This document shows, in pieces, positions 17,155 to 24,950 of a DNA stretch of 64,000 nt. Both the position numbers and the translations under genes were made by a program. Each line of letters begins with the position of its first letter. Position 1 is the stretch's first letter. The DNA is taken from assembly GCA_024742305.1 (NCBI GenBank), contig JANSYQ010000003.1, positions 124,001 to 188,000 of the forward strand. Direction: 5' to 3'. This stretch comes from a bacterium (lineage in GTDB: Bacteria > Bacteroidota > Bacteroidia > Flavobacteriales_D > Crocinitomicaceae). Under the pieces are notes generated by a model. It was given only the letters and a program-made list of their open reading frames with translations, did not search any database and was not told the origin of the DNA.

Positions 17155-18411
17155 ATGAACAATAATTTGAAATTTATCAAAGGACTCACACCGACCAACT
17201 TATCGGTAAATACGACCGCACAAAAAAACGCTTCACACGTCCTTGATACAACCGACTTGCCAACAACGCGCTCAGAAGCTTGGAAATATACACGCGTCAC
17301 GAAAATTGGTAAAATCGACTTCACCAACGAAGCAAGTACCTTGGCCTCTATCGAGGATAAAAAGGTGATTGACACGCCATACACACTTGTTTTTGTTAAC
17401 GGTCGATTCTCCCAAGACCTTTCAGCGGATAGTTTTCCGGAAGGTGTGGTAGTAAAACCACTATCTGCCTTAGAAGGAATTACAACGCAAGAAGAATTTG
17501 AAGGCGATATTTTTGGCGCATTGAACCTTGCCTATTTGAATGATGGGCTGCACATCACCATTGAAAAAAATGCGGTGGTGGAGGAACCTGTGCAAGTTAT
17601 TCATATTCTGAAAGGAGACGCGCAACTGTCTAACTTCAAAGTGCAGATTGACGCAGAGGACTTTTCCAAAGCTACAGTCGTTCAGGGGTTCTTCTCAGAA
17701 GACTCAAACAACAGCTTTGTGAATTACACATCCGATATTCAGGTAGGTGTGAACACGCACTTCACGATGGAGAAAATTCAGGATGAAAACGCTGGCAACT
17801 TCCACATTGGAACCGATACGGTTGTGCAGGACAAAGATTCTACCTTCACCATCAATACCATCACACTCAACGGGACGTTGGTTCGAAATAACTTGAATAT
17901 CTCGGTGAACGGAGAGAATTGCACGACCAATCTTAATGGAGGGTACCTGCTGAAAGAAAAACAACATGTGGACAATCACACTGTGGTGGATCACAAAGTG
18001 CCGAATTGCAACTCCAACGAGTTGTACAAAGGTGTAATGGATGAAAATTCAACGGCGGTATTCAACGGGAAGGTATTTGTGCGTCAGGACGCACAGAAAA
18101 TCAACGCTTTTCAGTCCAACAGAAACGTTTTGCTTTCTGATAATGCCACGGTGAACTCAAAACCGGAATTGGAAATTTATGCTGACGACGTGAAATGTTC
18201 GCACGGTTCTACTACGGGACAGCTGGACGACGAGGCCATTTATTATTTGCGCGCTCGCGGGTTGTCAAAAAAAGCAGCCGTTCAAATGCTAGTTTCCGCC
18301 TTTATTGCTGAAGTCATTGCAGAAGTGGAAAACGAAAAGGTGAAAGCGTACATCTACAAAAGACTCAACGAACGCTTCGGGTGGGATATCAATCCTGAAG
18401 ATTTCGGTTAA
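17155..18411 (+). CDS. sufD: Fe-S cluster assembly protein SufD
   Basis: 418 residues from the ATG at 17155, which starts MNNNLKFIKGL; an earlier in-frame codon at 17086 would translate the AT-rich hairpin spacer and is rejected. The N-terminal part shows the W/R motif TTRSEAWKYTRVTKI; the C-terminal core has VDHKVPNCNSNELYKGVM, KVFVRQDAQKINAFQSN and DVKCSHGSTTGQLDDEAIYYL, all typical of SufD. Its stop overlaps the end of the convergent HEAT-type gene by 23 bases. No sufS or sufE follows, so the cysteine desulfurase must be elsewhere. Confidence 0.95.
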   Translation: MNNNLKFIKGLTPTNLSVNTTAQKNASHVLDTTDLPTTRSEAWKYTRVTKIGKIDFTNEASTLASIEDKKVIDTPYTLVFVNGRFSQDLSADSFPEGVVVKPLSALEGITTQEEFEGDIFGALNLAYLNDGLHITIEKNAVVEEPVQVIHILKGDAQLSNFKVQIDAEDFSKATVVQGFFSEDSNNSFVNYTSDIQVGVNTHFTMEKIQDENAGNFHIGTDTVVQDKDSTFTINTITLNGTLVRNNLNISVNGENCTTNLNGGYLLKEKQHVDNHTVVDHKVPNCNSNELYKGVMDENSTAVFNGKVFVRQDAQKINAFQSNRNVLLSDNATVNSKPELEIYADDVKCSHGSTTGQLDDEAIYYLRARGLSKKAAVQMLVSAFIAEVIAEVENEKVKAYIYKRLNERFGWDINPEDFG

Positions 18412-18937
18412 TATCTTTCAATTGGAGCGCAATTTCACTTAGAAGTTGCGCTTTTTGTTCGTCCTTACCGCCCGGTTGTTCAAGGTATTTTTTCAAATGC
18501 AACTGCGCTTCAAGGATATTCTCCTCCATAAAAGGTCCCTCCATGTTTTCGATAATGGTGAGGCAATCTAAAGTTTCCATAAAATCGCCTTCTACGGCAA
18601 TCTGTACGAATTCATCGATGTAATCACTAAAGTCTACTTTGGTATTCCAAACAGTGGAGAGCAATAATTGTCGAATCGGTAAATAACGTTCATCTTCAAT
18701 CACATCCATCATCTCTGCCGTCACACTTGTATCTTTAAAGCTGGAGAATAGCTCCAATATCTCTTTTTGATTTTTCTCTGAAACCCCGGACAGCAATTTT
18801 TCCGTCAATGGTTTAATCACAGAAGGATCACCATGCGCCTCCAAAGCCTTGATTGCCTTTGAGATTTTTTTGCTGTCATCGGTAGCCAAATCCATAAGGA
18901 TCTGTTTCAATTTCGTGTCATTCTTCTTGTCCGCCAT
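18389..18937 (-). CDS. HEAT-like helical repeat protein
   Basis: 182 residues without signal peptide. Predicted all-helical; the stretch KISKAIKALEAHGDPSVIKPLTEKLL looks like one HEAT repeat and at least two more weaker ones follow. The C-terminus is amphipathic. No enzyme motif is seen; proteins of this kind are adaptors. I chose the ATG at 18937 (MADKKNDTK); an earlier ATG at 18955 overlaps the probable -7 element. The gene is convergent with sufD with a 23-base overlap. Orthologues beside suf or phosphatase genes would be worth checking, but I cannot claim a link. Confidence 0.75.
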   Translation of the reverse strand: MADKKNDTKLKQILMDLATDDSKKISKAIKALEAHGDPSVIKPLTEKLLSGVSEKNQKEILELFSSFKDTSVTAEMMDVIEDERYLPIRQLLLSTVWNTKVDFSDYIDEFVQIAVEGDFMETLDCLTIIENMEGPFMEENILEAQLHLKKYLEQPGGKDEQKAQLLSEIALQLKDINRNLQD

Positions 18938-18952
18938 CTTCGAAAATTTGCA

Positions 18953-18960
18953 CAAAGGTA
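18953..18960 (-). promoter_or_regulatory. candidate -7 element of the HEAT-like gene
   Basis: Reads TACCTTTG on the minus strand, 15 bases from the ATG at 18937. Full TAnnTTTG match; no good -33 element found. Confidence 0.45.
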
Positions 18961-18988
18961 GAGAAAAGAGAGGAAGAGAACCAGTTCA

Positions 18989-19045
18989 CTGAGGCTCTCG
19001 AAGAGAACAATTTTAGACGCTCCGGCTTCGAGAGCCTCAGCCATC
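18989..19045. repeat. 15-bp inverted repeat, GAGAGCCTC family
   Basis: Perfect arms ctgaggctctcgaag (18989-19003) and cttcgagagcctcag (19026-19040), 22-base spacer. The right arm continues into ccatc and its core tcgagagcctcagccatc matches, 15 of 18 bases, a string inside the alpha/beta hydrolase gene near 58667. No T-run follows, so a dispersed palindromic element is more likely than a terminator. Confidence 0.7.
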
Positions 19046-19123
19046 GCTGATTCAACAATTTATAACTCGCTTCTCGACGACTAATGCTCCGCCCGGCACA
19101 ACTCCCTCGACCAGCGTTATTTA

Positions 19124-19159
19124 TTATTCAATATTTCTTATTCAATATTCCTAATTTTG
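19124..19159 (+). promoter_or_regulatory. promoter with 14-bp tandem repeat, probably leaderless
   Basis: Two tandem copies of TTATTCAATATTTC/TTATTCAATATTCC (19124-19137, 19138-19151; 13 of 14 identical) run directly into TAATTTTG (19152-19159), a full -7 match. The ATG of the next gene is 4 bases later, so the transcript would have almost no leader. Confidence 0.55.
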
Positions 19160-19163
19160 TAAA

Positions 19164-20081
19164 ATGCGTTGGTACCTCTTTATCTTATTGCCTTTACTCT
19201 TAATCGGATGTGATGTCCCGAAGGCAGCACCTGAGAAAAATCCCGTTCTTGTAATTGCAACAGATCAAATAATTGAAGGAGATAGCCTTTTGTTCGCAGA
19301 ATTCGAGGCAAAACATCATGTGGAGATTGTACTTAAGCAAATGTCCGCAGACTCATTAATTGAATGTTTTAAAAACAGTCCATATAGTCTGGGGATCGAC
19401 GTAGTTCTTTTGCATCATGCCTACGACATGCGCAAGGTTCGTAACGAAAAATTACTCGAACCCTTATCATTGGGCACGTTTCCCAAAGAAGCTTTTCTAC
19501 CCCAGTCTCGACTTTTCATCACTTGTGGAATCGATCCGTATGTATGTGTGGCGAAGCAGAATGTTCGTGTCAACATCTACGACGACCTCAACAGACACTC
19601 CTTCTTTATGAACCTCGATCATAAGTCGAAAACTCATTTTTTTGCCCCATACGAAGAACGACTGCACAGAGCCAAAACATTTGAAAAGCTGGAAAAGCTT
19701 CACGAAAATGCTCTTGAAATGAATCCATGGATGAAAGATTCTTCTGATGCCATTTTGACTACCTATTCTGATTTCAAATCTCTAAACCCAGAGGATTCAC
19801 TTTGGAACGATTTCACCGAATTACGTTTCCCAAACAGTGCCACTTCAGGAGTTTTTTACGATGTACTCACAGCCGGAATTATTCAGCAAAGCTCACATTT
19901 TTCTTTCGCAACCGAGTTTTTGGAATGGCTTACATCTTCTCAAATGAATCAACGATTTACCGCCAATCACAACTACGAACCCATTCGTTCCAGTGGAAAA
20001 TATCGTCGCTTCTCTACTCCACCGCATGTGCTTATGCAGTACCATACCATGATTGAAAGAATGTTTGAAGAAATTGATTAA
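19164..20081 (+). CDS. lipoprotein resembling an iron ABC transporter binding protein
   Basis: 305 residues. Lipoprotein signal MRWYLFILLPLLLIGC with lipobox LIGC (Cys16). The mature part looks like a class of extracellular solute-binding proteins (Fe3+/AfuA-like): an early beta strand VLVIATDQIIEGDSLLFAEFEAKH, a middle DVVLLHH, and near the C-terminus FATEFLEWLTSSQMNQRF followed by NYEPI, which recalls the end of iron-binding periplasmic proteins. No permease or ATPase gene is adjacent; a rhomboid protease gene follows 53 bases later. It may act alone, or serve a transporter elsewhere. Assignment is by fold-like resemblance, not a diagnostic motif. Confidence 0.6.
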   Translation: MRWYLFILLPLLLIGCDVPKAAPEKNPVLVIATDQIIEGDSLLFAEFEAKHHVEIVLKQMSADSLIECFKNSPYSLGIDVVLLHHAYDMRKVRNEKLLEPLSLGTFPKEAFLPQSRLFITCGIDPYVCVAKQNVRVNIYDDLNRHSFFMNLDHKSKTHFFAPYEERLHRAKTFEKLEKLHENALEMNPWMKDSSDAILTTYSDFKSLNPEDSLWNDFTELRFPNSATSGVFYDVLTAGIIQQSSHFSFATEFLEWLTSSQMNQRFTANHNYEPIRSSGKYRRFSTPPHVLMQYHTMIERMFEEID

Positions 20082-20134
20082 CTGCCAACATGACAGCAAT
20101 TTTGATTGGGCATGGTAGTTGACATTGTTACTAT

Positions 20135-20986
20135 GTGAAATCGAACAGACATCCTTTCGGATCTACCTCAGAAGCAATTATTTACCCCGTATTGTTGTTA
20201 GCACTCATGTGGCTAGCACATTGGGCAGATCATTTGTTTCCTTTGATGAAGTTCTATCAGTACGGCGTCCAGCCCGGGGAAGCTTCTTCGCTTACCGGTA
20301 TATTATTCATGCCGTTAATTCACTCAAAAGTTGGTTTCGAACATATCATCAATAACTCGGTGCCGATTGCGATTCTTTTGGGAGCGCTCATTTACTATTA
20401 TCGACAAGTCGCACTCCGTGTATTTTTAATTTCTTGGGTGGCAACAGGCTTAGGACTTTGGCTATTCGCAACCAATACAAATAGTTACCACATTGGTATG
20501 AGTGGTGTCATTTACGCCCTCGCAGGATTCCTGTTCGTATCCGGCGTTTTACGGAAATATTTGCCCTTACAGGCGATTTCATTGTTCGTAGCGTTTATTT
20601 ACGGCTCTATGATTTGGGGCATTTTCCCTACGGAGTCTCATGTTTCTTGGGAAGGCCATTTATCAGGGCTTGTAACAGGAGTCATTCTTGCTTTCATTTT
20701 CCGAAAGCTTGGTCCTCAAGCGCCTAAATATCAATATGAAATTGAGAGAGAAATGGGAATTGAGCCTCCTGATTTAGAAGGGCAATGGCGTGAACGTATC
20801 CGCTTGGAGAAAGAACGTCAAGAAGCAATTGAAGAATTAAAGCGTCAGCGTGCCGAGCAATGGAAAGCGCAGCAGGAAGGTAGACCGCAGAAACATCCCG
20901 ATGAATCACCGGACCCTTTGCGCGTTATTTACACCTATAAACCCAAAACGCCCCCTACACCTCCGGACGATACAACTGAGCAATAG
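20135..20986 (+). CDS. rhomboid family intramembrane serine protease
   Basis: Inner-membrane protease that cuts transmembrane segments of other proteins. 283 residues from a GTG start. The catalytic pair is visible: Ser123 in GMSGVIYAL and His175 in EGHLSG, with HIINNSVPI (His70, Asn73-Asn74) matching the oxyanion-side motif. About six membrane segments lie between residues 15 and 200. The last 80 residues are a charged, helical cytoplasmic tail rich in R, E and K and a proline-rich end, longer than in minimal rhomboids. The 3' end overlaps the convergent phosphatase gene by 32 bases. Confidence 0.9.
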   Translation: MKSNRHPFGSTSEAIIYPVLLLALMWLAHWADHLFPLMKFYQYGVQPGEASSLTGILFMPLIHSKVGFEHIINNSVPIAILLGALIYYYRQVALRVFLISWVATGLGLWLFATNTNSYHIGMSGVIYALAGFLFVSGVLRKYLPLQAISLFVAFIYGSMIWGIFPTESHVSWEGHLSGLVTGVILAFIFRKLGPQAPKYQYEIEREMGIEPPDLEGQWRERIRLEKERQEAIEELKRQRAEQWKAQQEGRPQKHPDESPDPLRVIYTYKPKTPPTPPDDTTEQ

Positions 20987-21419
20987 TTCCCGTACCGCCA
21001 AAAGTTTCTGCCCAAGAGTTGGTATCAAAGGTGATACAGGCATATTGACCTGTTCGAAGCTCGATATCCGAATCACAGAAATAACTCACCAAATCGGAGA
21101 TTCCAAAGTTGTGTCCGACAATCAATATATTGCCATCCAATTTAGACTCCCAAAGCATTTTCAGCATGTCTTTGTGAGAGCATAAGTACAACTCATCATA
21201 AAACGTGGGTTGCGGCAAGCCTTCCAGCGCCTCCAGCGTTTCTCTTGTTCTTTGAGCACTACTACACCAAACGTGGTCAATGTTGGTTATTGACTTGAAA
21301 AAGTGTTTTAAATCATCGCGTTGTAGCAGTCCTTTTTTCATTAATGGGCGATCAAAATCCCTTCCTGTAGGAGACATCTGTTCGGTTTTCGCATGTCTCA
21401 GTAAATGCAGTTGAAGCAT
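20955..21419 (-). CDS. SixA-like histidine phosphatase
   Basis: 154 residues of the histidine phosphatase (phosphoglycerate-mutase-like) superfamily. The phosphohistidine motif LRHAKTE puts the nucleophile at His9; the second conserved histidine is in VGHNFGISDL. Length and SSAQRTRETLEAL fit the short SixA branch, whose E. coli member acts on phosphohistidine in signalling proteins. Substrate here is unknown. The gene is convergent with the rhomboid gene, overlapping it at the 3' end. Confidence 0.85.
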   Translation of the reverse strand: MLQLHLLRHAKTEQMSPTGRDFDRPLMKKGLLQRDDLKHFFKSITNIDHVWCSSAQRTRETLEALEGLPQPTFYDELYLCSHKDMLKMLWESKLDGNILIVGHNFGISDLVSYFCDSDIELRTGQYACITFDTNSWAETFGGTGTIAQLYRPEV

Positions 21420-21488
21420 AATTTTTGATTTTTTTCTTATTTATCCAACCAATTGCAATAATAGCTCGTTTTGATACATGAAACCAAA

Positions 21489-21527
21489 TGTAAGTTACGC
21501 AGTGTGCCTCATTTTGTGTAAATTACG
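21489..21527 (+). promoter_or_regulatory. direct repeat upstream of the ECF sigma gene
   Basis: tgtaagttacg (21489-21499) and tgtaaattacg (21517-21527), 10 of 11 identical, 28 bases apart start to start; each contains the palindrome GTAA-N-TTAC. They end 31 bases before the sigma factor ATG. An autoregulated ECF promoter or an operator would sit here; this is inference. Confidence 0.45.
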
Positions 21528-21558
21528 TTGAATTAAAGGCAAAAGAACAGCAACTACA

Positions 21559-22128
21559 ATGGATGTCACGCAAGAAATAATTGATGCATGCAATCGTGAT
21601 GACAGAAAGGCAATTAATCGCTTGTACGAATATTGCTTCGAGTTGCTCATGCCTGTATGTTTCCGTTACAACAGAAACGAGGAAGACGCAAGAGCTTCTT
21701 ACAACAATGGTTTTATGAAGATCCTGAAAGGGATGAAAAAAGTGGATGAAGGCATCAACTTCAACGCTTGGGCGAAACGTATTATGGTGAATACGTTGAT
21801 TGATGAATACCGAAAGGATAAAAAGTACAACACACAAATCACCAAAAGTGATAATGAGAGAGAGTTGGACTTCTACTCTACCGGACATCAAAATGACGCC
21901 GAAAGCAATTTGGGATACGAGAATATCATGATGCTCGTAAAAGAATTGCCGCACACCACAGGGCGTGTATTCAACCTGTATGTAATTGATGGATACTCGC
22001 ACAAAGAAATTGGAGAGATGTTGGAAATGTCGGAAGGGACCTCAAAATGGCACCTTTCTACGGCACGAAAACAATTGAGAGAACGACTTGAAGACTTGGA
22101 GAATCGCAATACGCGATTGGTAATATGA
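21559..22128 (+). CDS. ECF-type RNA polymerase sigma factor
   Basis: 189 residues with region 2 (IIDACNRDDRKAINRLYEYC ... FNAWAKRIMVNTLIDEYRKDKK) and region 4 (LPHTTGRVFNLYVIDGYSHKEIGEMLEMSEGTSKWHLSTARKQL, a helix-turn-helix), no region 3. This is the sigma-70 family group 4 layout. The stop overlaps the next start by 4 bases (ATGA), so the next protein, a membrane protein with a cytoplasmic N-terminus, is the probable anti-sigma factor. Targets are unknown; the lipoprotein third in the operon may be one of the effectors. Confidence 0.93.
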   Translation: MDVTQEIIDACNRDDRKAINRLYEYCFELLMPVCFRYNRNEEDARASYNNGFMKILKGMKKVDEGINFNAWAKRIMVNTLIDEYRKDKKYNTQITKSDNERELDFYSTGHQNDAESNLGYENIMMLVKELPHTTGRVFNLYVIDGYSHKEIGEMLEMSEGTSKWHLSTARKQLRERLEDLENRNTRLVI

Positions 22129-23834
22129 AACTAACGGACGAACAAATAGACAAACTATTTAGGGATAGTGCGTCGAAGCAATCCTTCGACTACAAGCCTG
22201 AATATTGGGAGGAGTTTTCTGCTTCTCTGTCCGATAGTGCCCCTTTGTCTGAGGCTTCGGACGACGCTTTGGATGCCGCTTTTCAATCGGGCGCAGCCAA
22301 TCAATCCTTTGAATACAAACAAGAGTTTTGGGAAGAGTTTTCGGCTTCGCTGCCAGATAACACCCCACTTTCTCAGGCTCCTGATGAGGCACTTGATGCA
22401 GCTTTCCAAAAAGATGCATCGCAAATTTCTGTGGATTACAACCCTGAATTTTGGAATGAATTCAGCGATGAACTGCCAATTATGGTAGCCACCGAAGATG
22501 TGACGGATGCAGAAGTCGATGCTTTATATCGAGAAGAAGCCGAAAAGCTTTCATTTGTCTACCATCCTTCTTACTGGGAGGAAATGGCAGCCATGTTGCG
22601 CCGCCGCCGTAGACGTCCAGAGTTTGTTTGGCTTGGATTATCAGGTGTTTTCGCGACGGCAATTATCGCGATGTTCTTCATAGAACAATCTTCTGTGAAA
22701 GTACCCTCACCGAACTTGGCTTGGAACGATAACTCATTAACAAATTCTGTTGAAAAGAATGGAACTGTTGCCTCTAACCAAGAAAGCAATTCAGACAACA
22801 CTGCAGTCCAAAATGCGAATGAGGCTCAAAACAGTGCATCGAATACTGCTTTGAATGTTAATCAGAACGGAAACATTTCGGCTGATGGACAAAACGCAGG
22901 AAATTCAATTGATCCAATAAATGGTTCTACTTCCAACAACGATACTTTAGTCGTGACGAACAATATAGGAACGAATTCGAACAATTCTCAAGCAACGCCA
23001 AGATTGAATCGATTCACACCGAATTTAGTTTTGAACGGTCCACAATTGGAGTCAACGCTTAGCGCGAATGAGCAGCGTACAGTGGAAAACAACGATATTA
23101 CTTTAAATCCAATGGATTCAAAAGTGGTAAGTCCTTTATCGGAAGACAATGGAGAATTAGCGGATGTTTTTGCGGAACTTCCGAAATTACCGACATACAA
23201 AGGAGGAATACAGAAATCATTGTACGTACAAGGAGTCACTGGAATTTCTCAAGCACTTGTTCAATCTGCTAACACACCAAGTACTTCTTTTGGAATTGGC
23301 GGTGGAATCCAACTGAATAAAAATCGCTGGGTATTCAATGCCGGTGCCAATGTTATTGTGGAAAATCACACCGACTTAGCAGCAACTTCTATTGTTAAAG
23401 AATACGGTGGGGCTGGATCCATTGAATTTAGACAAACGGCTGAATACAACAATCTTTACAAAGCGGAATTGGATTTTAGTTTTGGATATAGTTTAGGACG
23501 TCACCAAATTCGAATGGGCATTCGGCCTTCATTTGTTTATAACGCACTGGCTGACTACAAGTTGTATTCATACGACACACGATCAGGGTCCGTTATTGAG
23601 ACAGAAGACCGAGTTGACAATACTTATGGTTATTTAAGTTCTATGAATCGTTTCGGACTGAGACCAACCCTTGGTTATGCTTATGCGTTCCCAGGTAATT
23701 GGAGCCTAGGACTTTCCCTTGGAACAGAATTAGTACCTACGTTCAAAGACGAGTACTTATTAGAAACGAATAATAGAGTTTTACCAATCGATGGACAATT
23801 GTATCTTCGCAAAACTTTGAACCTGAAAAAATGA
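22125..23834 (+). CDS. membrane protein with four 41-residue repeats, probable anti-sigma factor
   Basis: 569 residues. The first 160 are four repeats carrying Y/F-W-E/N-E-F/M; the tryptophans lie at residues 28, 69, 110 and 151, exactly 41 apart. Consensus parts are DALDAAFQ, QSFEYK, FWEEFSASLPD and PLSQA. Then a basic run of six arginines (159-164) and one membrane segment (about 168-187), so the repeats face the cytoplasm. The region 190-320 is N/S-rich and disordered; the C-terminal 230 residues look like beta strands of a small outer-membrane barrel or porin-like domain (GGIQLNKNRWVFNAGANVIV, FSFGYSLGRHQIRMGIRPSF). Translationally coupled to the sigma factor. The single repeat resembles N-terminal segments of Bacteroidetes anti-sigma proteins, but I know no described four-repeat form. 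Confidence 0.75.
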   Translation: MKLTDEQIDKLFRDSASKQSFDYKPEYWEEFSASLSDSAPLSEASDDALDAAFQSGAANQSFEYKQEFWEEFSASLPDNTPLSQAPDEALDAAFQKDASQISVDYNPEFWNEFSDELPIMVATEDVTDAEVDALYREEAEKLSFVYHPSYWEEMAAMLRRRRRRPEFVWLGLSGVFATAIIAMFFIEQSSVKVPSPNLAWNDNSLTNSVEKNGTVASNQESNSDNTAVQNANEAQNSASNTALNVNQNGNISADGQNAGNSIDPINGSTSNNDTLVVTNNIGTNSNNSQATPRLNRFTPNLVLNGPQLESTLSANEQRTVENNDITLNPMDSKVVSPLSEDNGELADVFAELPKLPTYKGGIQKSLYVQGVTGISQALVQSANTPSTSFGIGGGIQLNKNRWVFNAGANVIVENHTDLAATSIVKEYGGAGSIEFRQTAEYNNLYKAELDFSFGYSLGRHQIRMGIRPSFVYNALADYKLYSYDTRSGSVIETEDRVDNTYGYLSSMNRFGLRPTLGYAYAFPGNWSLGLSLGTELVPTFKDEYLLETNNRVLPIDGQLYLRKTLNLKK

Positions 23835-24913
23835 AGCTTACTACCTACATATCATTCTTACTCTTACTTAGCATTGTAGTGCTCAGTGGGTGTAAAAAGG
23901 AAGAATTTGTAGATCCTCCGGGTTCTGAACTACCTATTTTTGAGTTGCATGGTACTCTTGGTAACGAGGCTCTCGATTTGGTTGCTGGTGACAACGATGC
24001 TCTTATGCTCACTTCTACCAAGCAAACGAATGGTGTCCGTGTATTTACTGGTGAGCTAACAGACGGATCTACTTCTATTGAACTAGGCTTGTTTGATGGA
24101 AACATAGACATTCCGAACAGTGTTCCTGAGGTAGATATTCAAAATGCTGTATTGCAATTGGCTAGAAGATACCACGATCCTTTAGCGGTTTTAACCATCA
24201 ACGATATTGTTCCCAATGGTAATGGTACGCACGTAGACTGGTACATCAATGGCTCGTTTGCAGGTTCAGGACAAGTCTCCATCTACGAGCCAGGGAAATA
24301 CGATGTATGCGCACATGTTACCTTCCTTACTGGACAAACGGAGCAGCTTTGTGACGAAATCATTTTAGGCTACGAGCGTAATTCCAACTGCAACATCTTA
24401 TTGGATTTGAGTCAAAATTATTTGGAAGCACAGCTTAATACAAATGGAGAGCCTGTTAACGTAGAGTGGTTTCTAAACGATACATTGATCGGTAGCGCAA
24501 ACACCTTATCGCATCCATTGACGTATGGTATCGGTCACAAACTTACAGCGCGCGTAACTTTTACGAATACGGGTGTGGTTCGCGAGAAATCTTGTTTTAT
24601 TGACGGCACGGACCCAACACAATGGATTTCTGACTTCTCCGCGTTTGAGTACGGCTCAACACCTTCTATTACCCCGCAAGACTATCAGGTACGACTAATC
24701 ATTGAAAAGAATGGAAAAACGTACCGTTCTATGGAAGCCGAGAATCAAGGATCGACAATTACGTTGTTATCCTTAGAGCCTTATGAAAATAACGCCAGCG
24801 GTAACAAGACGTACAAAGCGGTGGTTCAAGTGGAGGCCGTAGTGATGGAAATGAGCTCTGAGAAAAAGCTACCAGTAAACTTCACAGCAACCTTGGGTAT
24901 TGAGGTGCCTTAA
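23831..24913 (+). CDS. lipoprotein of the sigma/anti-sigma operon, unknown function
   Basis: 360 residues with a lipoprotein signal (MKLTTYISFLLLLSIVVLSGC, lipobox LSGC, Cys21). The mature part seems to hold two or three Ig/PKD-like beta domains: HVDWYINGSFAGSGQVSIYEPGKYDVCAHV and NVEWFLNDTLIGSANTLSHP are variants of the same motif. Four-base overlap with the gene before it, so it is in the same operon as the sigma factor. It could be the outer-membrane sensor or a regulated product; I do not recognise a named family. Confidence 0.75.
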   Translation: MKLTTYISFLLLLSIVVLSGCKKEEFVDPPGSELPIFELHGTLGNEALDLVAGDNDALMLTSTKQTNGVRVFTGELTDGSTSIELGLFDGNIDIPNSVPEVDIQNAVLQLARRYHDPLAVLTINDIVPNGNGTHVDWYINGSFAGSGQVSIYEPGKYDVCAHVTFLTGQTEQLCDEIILGYERNSNCNILLDLSQNYLEAQLNTNGEPVNVEWFLNDTLIGSANTLSHPLTYGIGHKLTARVTFTNTGVVREKSCFIDGTDPTQWISDFSAFEYGSTPSITPQDYQVRLIIEKNGKTYRSMEAENQGSTITLLSLEPYENNASGNKTYKAVVQVEAVVMEMSSEKKLPVNFTATLGIEVP

Positions 24914-24950
24914 CCGCTCAGAATTAGTATCTTCGTGGAAAACTACACCC

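Noticed and set aside
21523-22002. 159-residue open frame antisense to the sigma factor
   Set aside because: Fully covered by a gene with clear sigma regions 2 and 4; no promoter or domain on the other strand.
22155-22424. Two minus-strand open frames opposite the four-repeat region
   Set aside because: They repeat with the period of the sense gene and are shadows of it.
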